This document shows positions 18,101 through 25,500 of a DNA stretch of 43,089 nucleotides, in pieces. The position numbers were made by a program, and so were the translations under genes. Location: NCBI RefSeq assembly GCF_017991995.1, contig NZ_JAGOPN010000026.1:31651-74739 (forward strand), given 5' to 3'. The notes under the pieces are model-generated. The model saw only the letters and a list, made by a program, of their open reading frames with translations. It did not search any database and was not told the DNA's origin. This DNA is from Pseudacidovorax sp. (lineage in GTDB: Bacteria > Pseudomonadota > Gammaproteobacteria > Burkholderiales > Burkholderiaceae_C). The stretch's first letter is position 1; every line of letters starts with the position of its first letter.

Positions 18101-18744
18101 CAGGCGCTCTTGTCCTCGGCGGCATGGCTGTCCTGCGTGGTGTAGCGGCCGGCGGTGTCGATCAGCACCGCCTCGTCGGTGAACCACCAGTCGCAGTTGC
18201 GGGTGCCGCCCACGCCGCGGATGGCGCCGGCGCCGAACTTCTCGGCCAGCGGGAACGACAGGCCCGAATTGACCAGCGCCGTGGTCTTGCCCGAACCCGG
18301 CGCGCCGATGAAGACGTACCAGGGCAGGTCGTAGAGGTAGCTGCCGCCCGACAGCGACAGCCAGTCGCGCCAGCCGGGCTTCTTGCCGGCGGCGGTGAGA
18401 CGCATCTTCTTGAGCGTGGCGATGGCCTCGCCGAAGCGGTCGGCCAGCACCTGCTGCTCGCCATTGCCGGGCGCCTCGGCCTTGGCGGCGGCGGGCGCCT
18501 TCATCAGGCCGTCGGTCAGTGCGCGGCTGGCACGGCGCACGCGCCAGCGGCGGATGGCCAGGCGCAGCAGCACCAGCAGCACGATCACGCCGATCAGGAT
18601 GGCGCGCGCGAGTTCGCTTTCGAGCGGCACCAGCGCGCCGATCTTGATCAGCGGGCCGATCCACCAGATCAGCAGGCCCAGGATGGCCAGGGCCACCACG
18701 GTGAGCAGCACCGGGTGGAAGATGAACTTGAAGACGGCCTTCAT
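15136..18744 (-). CDS. tssM: TssM, T6SS inner-membrane complex protein (IcmF family)
   Basis: TssM spans the inner membrane and, with TssL and TssJ, forms the trans-envelope complex that docks the T6SS tail. The 1202-residue protein has two N-terminal membrane helices (about 12-30 and 47-64), a cytoplasmic NTPase-like domain with Walker A GAPGSGKT (147-154), DTAGRY (197-202) and TKSD (280-283), a third helix (about 462-482) and a long periplasmic part with the IcmF-related and C-terminal VasK domains. The length is normal. The ATG at 18744 overlaps the tssL stop by 4 bp. The Walker A motif is intact; some family members have lost it. No tssJ lipoprotein gene is adjacent. Confidence 0.96.
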   Translation of the reverse strand: MKAVFKFIFHPVLLTVVALAILGLLIWWIGPLIKIGALVPLESELARAILIGVIVLLVLLRLAIRRWRVRRASRALTDGLMKAPAAAKAEAPGNGEQQVLADRFGEAIATLKKMRLTAAGKKPGWRDWLSLSGGSYLYDLPWYVFIGAPGSGKTTALVNSGLSFPLAEKFGAGAIRGVGGTRNCDWWFTDEAVLIDTAGRYTTQDSHAAEDKSAWDGFLNLLKKARPRRPLNGVFLTVSVADLLGHGLEARSALAASMRARLLELDERLTTRLPVYVLVTKSDLLYGFTEYFADLGKEQRAQVFGFTLSPDEGSHLAEHGLQQPFQREFSLLHERVNNGLIERMQQETDGTRRGAIFGFPAQFATVGPLLADLLDQVFTGSRFAQPPWVRGVYFTSGTQEGSPIDRVMGSLARSFGIERAILAPQKSSGRSYFLTTLLKDVVFPEQRLAGADVKLERKRHLLRLAGVSAMGLVTLALLAGWGWSAWRNAEYLKSVEAKLEPTRQSLATLPTQASSPIDMAPVLGNLRDVWRTPVNREGDTPFLMTLGLYQGDKMDAAAQAAHQRALNEAFLPQLARRIEDQLRSAPRDNLEYLYEALKSYLMIHQPEHFDPEALKAWITLDWERTLDRGVPPERRKMLEDQLDLLIAQGPPRSPLPMDENLVRSTRGLLASYPPEQRIFSRLKRQRLGKDMPDFTVAQAAGPSAPLVFERPSGKPLTEGVPGLFTYDGYHQRFQKAVVLVTGQLAAEDPWVLGQEKSAADRARDAAALGQLTDRVRRLYLEEYARLWQALLADVRLIRAGGLEKNIDIARIVSGVDSPLANFLRAVVKQTTLTPVKDDKSAVGKAAETVRNTRKGLEELFGGSSSDAQRAVPVGKSIESIVDDRFESLRRLVTPAAPGQPAPIDDALKLFNEVYVYLTAVDTAVKSRSAPPPGDVAGKLKSDAGRLPEPVRSMIENLSSTGAAQARVAERGNLSQDLRPVTEFCQRAIAGRYPFVESSNRDVLPEDFGQMFGPGGLMDDFFQKKLAQLVDTSRRPWRYRPIAEQGAISPAALQQFERADVIKQVFFRGGGRTPGMRLDFRPVEMDAGITSFSLDVDGQVVKYAHGPIVPMTVQWPGPRNTNQVRLTIAPPTSGGTSGQVTEGPWALFKMLDRGQLASGDGPEKFFITFQLDARRARFEVTTNSVQHPIRMKELREFSCPEGL

Positions 18745-20063
18745 TTCGCCACTCCTTCGGGCGAAGCGAGCAGCACGATGTCCACGCGCCGGTTGCGCGC
18801 CCGGTTGGCGGGCGTGTCGTTGGCGGCGACGGGCTCGGCGTCGGCCTTGCCCTCGGCCTTCATGCGGGCCGGGTCGACCAATGGCGTGAGCGCCTGACGC
18901 ACGGCCTCGGCCCGCGCGGTGGACAGGTGCCAGTTGGAGGGATAGCGCAGCGAGCGGATCGGCTGGCTGTCGGAATGGCCGGTGATCAGCACCTCGCCCT
19001 TGACCTCGGCCAGGGCCTGGCCGATGCGCACCAGCACCGGCATGGCCTGCGCCATGGGCTCGGCGCTGCCGGAGCCGAAGAAGGCGTCGCCGCGCAGCCG
19101 CACCGTGCTGCGGTCGGCCTCGTCGGTGACGGTCACCAGTCCCTGCTTGACCTCGGCCTCCAGGAAGCGCGCGAGCCGCGGCGACTTGGCCGGCACCGGC
19201 GCCGGCGGCGGCACCAGCTGGGTGTTGGGCAGGCGCAGGCCCGCCACGCGCGACCAGGTCGTGTCAGAGAGGTTGCCCAGCCACAGCCGCAGGCCGAACC
19301 AGACCAGTGCCAGCAGCAGCAGGAAGCCGGCGCCGACCACCCACAGCGGCACCGATTCGCGCAGCCGCGCGCTGCCGCCGCCCGCGCCCTGCCAGTGGGG
19401 CGACAGCGCCGGCTCCAGCGGCGGGCGGTCCTTGCGGATCAGGTCGGCCAGGCGCTGGCGCACCGAGTCCAGCTGGGCGCGGCCGTTGTCCACCACGCGG
19501 TAGCGGCCCTCGAAGCCCAAGGCCAGCACGCTGTAGATGAGTTCGAGCAGCTGGCGGTGCGTGGGCACGTCCTGCGCCAGGCGGGCCAGCAGTTGGAAGA
19601 CCTTCTCGCCGCCCCAGGTTTCGTTGTGGAACTGCACCAGCAGGCTCTGCTTGTTCCAGCCGCCCGACACGCCCCAGGGCGTGTTGGCCACGGCCTCGTC
19701 CAGCGCGGTGCACAGCACGTAGCGGGCGGCCAGCACGGTCTCGTTGGTGGCGCCGGCGCGGCGCGCGTCGGCCTCGAACTGCTGCACCGCCTGCGCGGCC
19801 GAGGCGCGCAGCGCACCCACGTCGGGCGGCTGCACCAGGTTGCGCAGCTTGCCCATCAGCACCAGCAGCCGGCCGGCGGCCGACACCAGCGGATTGAGCA
19901 GGCCCAGGTCGCCCAGCTCGGTGGACAGCGGCTCGGCGCCCGGCGAGGAAGGCGGCGGCATCATCGGCGGCGGCGCATTGCCGCCCGCACCGGGCGTGCG
20001 CGGCTTGGGCTTGATGACGGTGCGTTCGGACTCGAAGGCCGCGAAGGGATCAGGCGTGCTCAC
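18741..20063 (-). CDS. tssL: TssL, T6SS inner-membrane protein with C-terminal OmpA-like peptidoglycan-binding domain
   Basis: TssL (DotU family) bridges TssM to the baseplate. The 440-residue protein has a Pro-rich N-terminus containing ERTVIKPKPR (Thr15), a cytoplasmic DotU domain (about 50-220), one membrane helix (about 238-262, VPLWVVGAGFLLLLALVW) and a periplasmic OmpA-like domain (about 310-435) with VLITGHSDSQPIRS and NRARNRRVDIVLL, expected to bind peptidoglycan. This is the extended type in which the cell-wall anchor is fused to TssL instead of being a separate TagL. Thr15 sits where Agrobacterium TssL is phosphorylated by PpkA (Thr14), suggesting the same switch; that is inference. 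The stop codon overlaps the tssM start (ATGA). Confidence 0.95.
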   Translation of the reverse strand: MSTPDPFAAFESERTVIKPKPRTPGAGGNAPPPMMPPPSSPGAEPLSTELGDLGLLNPLVSAAGRLLVLMGKLRNLVQPPDVGALRASAAQAVQQFEADARRAGATNETVLAARYVLCTALDEAVANTPWGVSGGWNKQSLLVQFHNETWGGEKVFQLLARLAQDVPTHRQLLELIYSVLALGFEGRYRVVDNGRAQLDSVRQRLADLIRKDRPPLEPALSPHWQGAGGGSARLRESVPLWVVGAGFLLLLALVWFGLRLWLGNLSDTTWSRVAGLRLPNTQLVPPPAPVPAKSPRLARFLEAEVKQGLVTVTDEADRSTVRLRGDAFFGSGSAEPMAQAMPVLVRIGQALAEVKGEVLITGHSDSQPIRSLRYPSNWHLSTARAEAVRQALTPLVDPARMKAEGKADAEPVAANDTPANRARNRRVDIVLLASPEGVAK

Positions 20064-20117
20064 GAGGGCCTCCAGAGAGCATTCGGCTACGCGAAGCGAG
20101 CAGGAAACGAGGGGCTG

Positions 20118-21452
20118 TCATCGGACCGCCCAGAAGGCCAGGTCGAGACCGGGGAAATCGCCCGCGATGTGCATCGCCATGCCGCCCGAGGCCTCCAGCT
20201 GGCGCCACAGGTCGCTGCCCTTGGTCTCCAGCTCGAAGTAGTTGGCGCCGGCATGGAAGGGGATCTGCCGCGGCGCGACCGGCAGCGGCGTGAGGGTCAC
20301 GCCCGGCAGCTGCAGGTTGACCAGGTCGCGGATGCGCTCGACCGGACCGATCTTGACCTGCGTGGGAAAGCGCGCCCGCAGCGCATCGCCGGGCAGCTGC
20401 GACTGCACGGCCAGCACGAAGGTGGCGTTGCGCTGCAGCTCGACGTCGGGGATCAGCGCGACGCGCACGCCGTGCTTGCGGTCGTGCAGTTCGATGCGGA
20501 TGGCCGACTGCTCCAGCACCATCGACAGGCTGCGGCGCAGGTCGTCCATCAGCGGGCGGAAGCTGGCCTCCAAGTCGTCGTGCACATAAGGCGGCAGGCG
20601 CAGGGCGCGGCGGCTGTCGCGGAAGGTGCCCAGGTCGCCGGCCAGCTCCAGCGCCTGCTCGTAGAAGCGCAGCGGATGCAGCAGCGGGCCGCGGGCGAAG
20701 TGCGCGAACACCGGCTCGTGGCGGTTGACGGTCTGCAGCAGCATGAAGTCGGCGATCTCGGCCACGCCGCCGGTGCCGCCCTGGGTCATGCGGCCGGCCA
20801 GGGCATCGGCGCGCTGGCGCAGCAGGCCGAGCAGCTCGTCCACCCAGCCGCGGATGACGGCATGGGCCGCCACGTCCAGCAAGGGCGGGACCCAGCCGCG
20901 GTGCAGCGAGAGCTGGTTGTCGGTGCGGCGCTCGACGACGCGGGCGACCGAGAGCGTGGTCCACGCATCGGTGGCCTCGCCGGCACGCATCAGCCGGGTG
21001 TGCAGCGCGCCCAGCTGCAGCAGCGCGGTGCGCTCGCCGGCGGTGTTGGCGTCGGGCACCTCGGACTCGAGCACGCGGTGGCGCACCAGCTCGTCCTCGT
21101 CGCCGCTTTCGGCATTGGATTCGCGCGCACCCGCGCGGCGCACGGGCAGGGCCAGGACGATGGCCTCGTCGCGCAGGTTGGCCGGCACGTCGATGGGCTC
21201 GGGCAGCGGGTCGACGGCCGGCATGTCGAAGGGGGTGCCGTCGGCGAAGACGCCCACGGCGCGGGTGAGCGCAAGCTTGCCGAGCGACAGGGCCGCCGCA
21301 TCGATGTCGAGCGCCGCGAAGCCCCAGCCGCAGGGCGCCGTGCCGCGCAGCAGCAGGTGGCGCGCATGGTCTGCGTGGCGCTCGGCCTGTTGCAGGTGCT
21401 GCGGCTGCAGCAGCATGCCTTCGCTCCAGACCACTTTCGATCGCCAACTCAT
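20118..21452 (-). CDS. tssK: TssK, T6SS baseplate-to-membrane adaptor
   Basis: TssK trimers connect the baseplate wedges to the TssL-TssM complex; the family is related to phage receptor-binding proteins. The 444-residue product starts with the conserved MSWRSKVVWSEGMLLQPQHLQQ. The ATG at 21452 is chosen because the family N-terminus begins there and GGAAGGAG lies about 9 bp upstream; the open frame upstream (to 21554) is not conserved sequence. First gene of the visible operon, 54 bp before tssL. Conserved elements include LRFYEQALELAGDLGTFRD and a C-terminal IPFHAGANYFELE. Confidence 0.95.
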   Translation of the reverse strand: MSWRSKVVWSEGMLLQPQHLQQAERHADHARHLLLRGTAPCGWGFAALDIDAAALSLGKLALTRAVGVFADGTPFDMPAVDPLPEPIDVPANLRDEAIVLALPVRRAGARESNAESGDEDELVRHRVLESEVPDANTAGERTALLQLGALHTRLMRAGEATDAWTTLSVARVVERRTDNQLSLHRGWVPPLLDVAAHAVIRGWVDELLGLLRQRADALAGRMTQGGTGGVAEIADFMLLQTVNRHEPVFAHFARGPLLHPLRFYEQALELAGDLGTFRDSRRALRLPPYVHDDLEASFRPLMDDLRRSLSMVLEQSAIRIELHDRKHGVRVALIPDVELQRNATFVLAVQSQLPGDALRARFPTQVKIGPVERIRDLVNLQLPGVTLTPLPVAPRQIPFHAGANYFELETKGSDLWRQLEASGGMAMHIAGDFPGLDLAFWAVR

Positions 21453-21750
21453 CGCGCGCACGCTCCTTCCAAACGACAGGGCTGCACCGCCCGGGCTTCT
21501 TTCTTCATCCCGGGCCGGGACGCGGGCGGGGCGCTCGGAACCTCGATGCGGCAAGCGAGGTGCAGTGTCCCGGGGGCGCCGGGCGCGGCAAATCCATCGG
21601 ACGGAATAGGCGGGGGGCGGGACTCGTCCGAAGGGCCTAGTACGCCGGGGCGCTTGTGGGGCGCTCGGGGTTGATCGGGCGGTTCGGTCCGTTCGGTCCG
21701 TTCGGGCGGTTGGGCGGCTGGGCGGTTGGGCGGCTGGGCTTGCGGGGTAC

Positions 21751-21911
21751 TAACCCGGCAGAGGGCACCGGCATGCGCGCTCCCGGTGCACGCTCGCGCT
21801 GACCGGCTTGCCTCACCAGACGGGTGCCCGCTTTCCACCGACGCGCTTGGGGCACTGCACGGCGCCGCGAATGGCACCTCCGCACGCACACCGGCACCCT
21901 CCGCCTGGACG
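21751..21911 (+). repeat. 161-bp inverted repeat, left arm
   Basis: This segment is the reverse complement of 22211-22371 with about three mismatches over 161 positions (A/G at ~21767, A/G at ~21819, G/C at ~21907). Similarity ends abruptly on both sides. The arms are separated by 299 bp. The arm contains a small internal stem, GCACCGG paired with CCGGTGC. Confidence 0.9.
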
Positions 21912-21952
21912 CTGCGCCCGAACGGCCGGGTTTGGCCGCCCGGGTCCTGACT

Positions 21953-22069
21953 CCGTTCACCCTGTGCTTGTCGAAGGGCAGAGCGGCGCGCGGCGCATGT
22001 GCCTGGCGCTGCTTGAGCCGCCTGCGTGCAACCCCATGGGCGAGGCTTCGACAGGCTCAGCCCGAACGG
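21953..22069. repeat. Pair of REP-like units in inverted orientation
   Basis: 21953-21977 reads CCGTTCACCCTGTGCTTGTC then GAAGG, and 22046-22069 reads CTTCGACAGGCTCAGCCCGA then ACGG. These are two opposed copies of a CTTCGACARGC-CAG-GAACGG unit about 70 bp apart. The motif matches a palindromic repeat scattered through many Comamonadaceae and Xanthomonadaceae genomes. It lies in the loop between the two 161-bp arms. Confidence 0.65.
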
Positions 22070-22099
22070 GTTGGGGTTGACTGGCCGGCATTACCTCCA

Positions 22100-22132
22100 G
22101 GACCCCAAGGACCCCAAGGACCCCAAGGACCC
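22100..22132. repeat. 9-bp tandem repeat (GGACCCCAA)
   Basis: Three exact copies of GGACCCCAA at 22100-22126, followed by a partial fourth that degenerates into related C/A-rich sequence up to about 22200. Non-coding; a slippage-prone microsatellite. Confidence 0.8.
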
Positions 22133-22210
22133 GAGGCCCCAAGACCAAAGGACCAAGGCCTCACACGACCAAGGTCCCAAGGCCCGAAAACCGGGAGGGC
22201 TCGCGCGCAC

Positions 22211-22371
22211 CGTCGAGGCGGAGGGTGCCGGTGTGCGTGCGGAGGTGCCATTCGCGGCGCCGTGCAGTGCCCCAAGCGCGTCGGTGGAAAGCGGGCACCC
22301 GTCCGGTGAGGCAAGCCGGTCAGCGCGAGCGTGCACCGGGAGCGCGCATGCCGGCGCCCTCTGCCGGGTTA
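22211..22371 (-). repeat. 161-bp inverted repeat, right arm
   Basis: Reverse complement of 21751-21911, about 98% identical by eye. It ends 151 bp before the 3' end of the TpsA gene. No transposase fragment or obvious target-site duplication is visible next to either arm. Confidence 0.9.
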
Positions 22372-22427
22372 CCGTCCCAGCCGCTCGTGCTGCCGACCGC
22401 CCGCATCAGCCCAGCCCTGGGCACGAA

Positions 22428-22502
22428 GCACCTGCACCTGCACCTGCACCTGCGCCAAGCGCCAAGCGCCAAGCACCAAGCACCAAGCACCAAGCACCAA
22501 GC
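22428..22502. repeat. Compound microsatellite: 4 x GCACCT then 7 x (G/A)CCAAGC
   Basis: 22428-22451 holds four copies of the hexamer GCACCT. 22454-22502 holds seven copies of a heptamer, three GCCAAGC then four ACCAAGC. The tract ends 20 bp before the TpsA stop codon, so copy-number change would not alter the protein. Confidence 0.85.
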
Positions 22503-22522
22503 AAAGCCTGATCCGCCAACGC

Positions 22523-25500
22523 TCAGAAGTCCGAACACCCGTTCTTGCGCTCCGTGTCCACGCAACTCGTCAGCTGTGGCCGCGACCGCACCCGCGTCCA
22601 TTCGCGGGCCAGCACGTCGTCGCCCTGCTGCGCCGTGCGGCTGCCGCCCAGCGGGCCGGTGGCGTAGCAGATGGGCGGGCCGCCGATGTTGCGGTCGAAG
22701 GTGTAGGTGTTGACGTCCTCGCGGATGACGTCGGCCGGCGCCACCTTCGGCGGGCTGAACACCGACGGCGCCGGAGCAGGCGAAGGAGAGGGAGGAGGTG
22801 GCGGCACCGGGGCCGGCGTCACGCTCAACCGGCCCGGCACCACATTCAGCAGATAGCCCTCGGCAGAGACGAAGCTGCCGTTGATGGCATACACGCCCAC
22901 CGGGCTGCCGGCATTGGCGTTGGTGCCCACCGCGCCGGTGATGCCGGCGCCCGTGTCGCCCAGGATCAACCCGGCGATGCCGTAGCCGAAGGCCGGGTTG
23001 GCCTGGCCCTGCTGCCGGCTCGCGTCGGCGATGGTGATGGTGGCCGTGGGCCGCGCCGTGTAGATGAAGCGGTTGCCCGAGGTCGGGAAGGCCGGCACGC
23101 AGGCGCCCGCATAGGTGCAGCCGTACAGGTTGGGAATGGGCGAGGTGCCGGCCAGGCCGCCGCGCGTCTCGCCCACCCAGGTGGCCGCCCAGATGCGCCA
23201 GGGGCCGCTGATGCCGCCGCCGCCGATGTTCTGGAAGGTGTTGCCGGCCACGAGGTCGGTGCCCGCCGTGCTGGCGACCGAGGTGTCCAGCAGCAGGTCG
23301 CCCGTGGTGGCCCGCACCAGCACGTCGCTGCCGCTCAGGGTGCCGCTGGTCACGGCCTGCGCGGCATTGGCCGTCGCATCGAAGCCGGAGGCGGTGACGC
23401 TGCCCACACGCAGCGTGTTCACGTCCACGTAGCGGAAGCTGCCCCCGGCGCTGCCACCCAGCGTGCTGGCCGCCACGTCGTTGGCGGCCTGGTCCAGCAG
23501 CACGTTGCCGAGGATCGAGCGCGCCAGCAGCGTCGGCGCGGTGATGCCCCCCGCCGCCGTCTGCGTGATGTCGCGCGTGGCCAGCAGGCCCAGCGTGCCG
23601 CCGACGGTGAGCGGCGCCTGCAGCGCGATGCTGCCTTCGTTGTCGGCCTGCAGCGTGAGGTTGCCCGAGGCGCCGAGCGCGCCGGCCACGGTGATGGCGC
23701 CGGCCTGTGCGTTGCTGCCCACCACCACCGTCGGCGCGGACAGCCGCGCCCATTCGTCGGCGGAGACGGCGAAGCCGTTGGCACTGGTGCCGCCCAGCGC
23801 GATGGCGTCGGTGCCGCGCTCGGTGCCGGTGGCGGCATAGCTGTCGGGGGTGCCCGTGAGGGTCACGGCGCCCGGCCGCAGGTTGAGCACCGTGCCGGCG
23901 CTGACCTGGCTGCCGTTGCCCAGCACCAGCGCATCGGCCGTGCCCGCTGCGCCGGCGCGCAGCACCACCTGGCCGGTGGACTGGATGCGCCCCGCGGGCG
24001 AGGGCACGCTGATGCCGCCGGCATCGATGATGCGGATGCCGGCGCCGCCGTCGTTGCGCGACTCGCCGGTCACCGTGACGCTGCCGCCGCCGGTGCTGCC
24101 GATCTGCGCCTGGTTGCCCAGCCACACGCCGTCGCCGCCGGTGGACGCGCCGCCCGCCAGCCGCAGGCCGGTGATGTCGATGCTGCCGGTGCCGGTCTCC
24201 ACCATCGGCAGCGAGCCCGCACCGCCGAACTGGGCGCCGATGGCCACGCCATGCCCGGGCGCATTGCCGCTGTTGGCCGCATAGCTGCCCACGCCCGTGA
24301 TGCGCACATTGCCACTGGTGGTGTGGATGCCCGCGGTGGCCGTGTTGGCGGTGAGCTGCACGCCGGTGCCCAGCGTGGTGGTGCCGAGGATGTCGACGTT
24401 GCCGGTGGACGTGACGATGCGCGCACCGGCCAGGTTGACGGCCGCGGTCACGAAGTTGCCCGTCGAAGTGGTGTCGGTACGCCCCGTGATCTGCACGCTG
24501 CCGCCGGCCTGCGCGTCGCTGCCGCCGGTGTAGACGCCCGGGGACGTGAGCGCATTGCCGCCGCGGGTGTCGACCACGGCCGTGCCGCCCAGGCTGACGC
24601 TGGTGGCGCCGTTGGAGTCGTTGGTCCAGGCGCCGTTCATGACGACGTTGCCGCCGTTGGTGTAGATCTGGCCGTCCCAGCTCACCTGGCCGCCGCCCAC
24701 GGCCGCGCTGCCCGTCGTCGCCGCGGCGTTGAACACCACGTTCAGCGGCCCGCCCGCGCCGTACGAGGCGATGCTCGCGCCCGCATTCGAGCGCACGCTG
24801 CGGTTGGCATTGAGCGTGAAGGTGCGCGCGCCGGTGCCCGCGTAGGCGATCTGCGCCGCGTCCAGGAAGATGTCGCCCTGGTCGGCGGCACCGCCCGTGC
24901 CCGTCCCGATGGTCACGTTGGAGCGCAGCAGCGCGTTGTTGATGTCGCCGTCCTGGATGGTCGAGGTGGCCACCGCGTCGTAGGGATTGGCCGGCAGGCT
25001 GCCGCTGGCATTGCCGTTGACGATGGTGATGTCGAAGGGGTCGACCGTCCACGTGCCCGCATTGCCGGCACTGGCCCCGGCGTTCACGCGGATGCCGGTG
25101 AGGTCGAAGCCGGCGCCGGAGGTCTCGATGCTGCCGCCGTTGCCGCCCGAAGCGCCGCCCTGCGCCGACAGGCTGCCGTGGGCCCGCAGCGTGCGGCCGC
25201 CCAGCAGCTGGATCTGCCCGCCGTTGCCCGTGGCCGCGTTGGCGTCGGCGCGCAGCACCGCGTCGTTGGCCATGGCGACGGCGTTGGTGCCCTTGACCAC
25301 GATGCTGCCGCCCTGCCCCGCGCCGCTCGCGTCCATGAAGGTGGCGCCGGGATCGGCCTGCGGGTTCTGCAGCAGCACGTTGTTGGCCTCGATCACGATG
25401 CTGCCGCCCGTGCCCGTGGTGCTGGAGACATCGACCAGCGCATCGAGCCGCGGCCCGGCCAGCGCGACCGTGGTGGCGTCGGTGCCCAGGCGCACGGCGC

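Larger units (their letters stand above)
21453..22522. other. Intergenic region with T6SS upstream sequence and stacked repeats; no gene
   Basis: 1070 bp between tssK and the TpsA gene, both on the minus strand. The first ~200 bp should hold the promoter of the T6SS operon; I cannot place a convincing -35/-10 or -24/-12 pair. The rest is repeat DNA: short tandem G/T-rich repeats (21682-21741), a 161-bp inverted repeat (21751-21911 and 22211-22371), two REP-like units between its arms, and three further tandem-repeat tracts. Open frames here are symmetrical shadows of the inverted repeat and carry no recognisable domain. Confidence 0.8.

Noticed and set aside
15187-18897. Plus-strand open frame of 1236 codons opposite tssM
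   Set aside because: Antisense shadow of tssM; composition biased and no recognisable motif.
22454-22502. Regular heptamer repeats considered as a CRISPR array
   Set aside because: Unit of 7 bp without spacers; a simple tandem repeat.
21784-22511. Small open frames within the 161-bp inverted repeat region
   Set aside because: The same peptides appear mirrored on both strands because of the inverted repeat, and they have no ribosome-binding site or domain.
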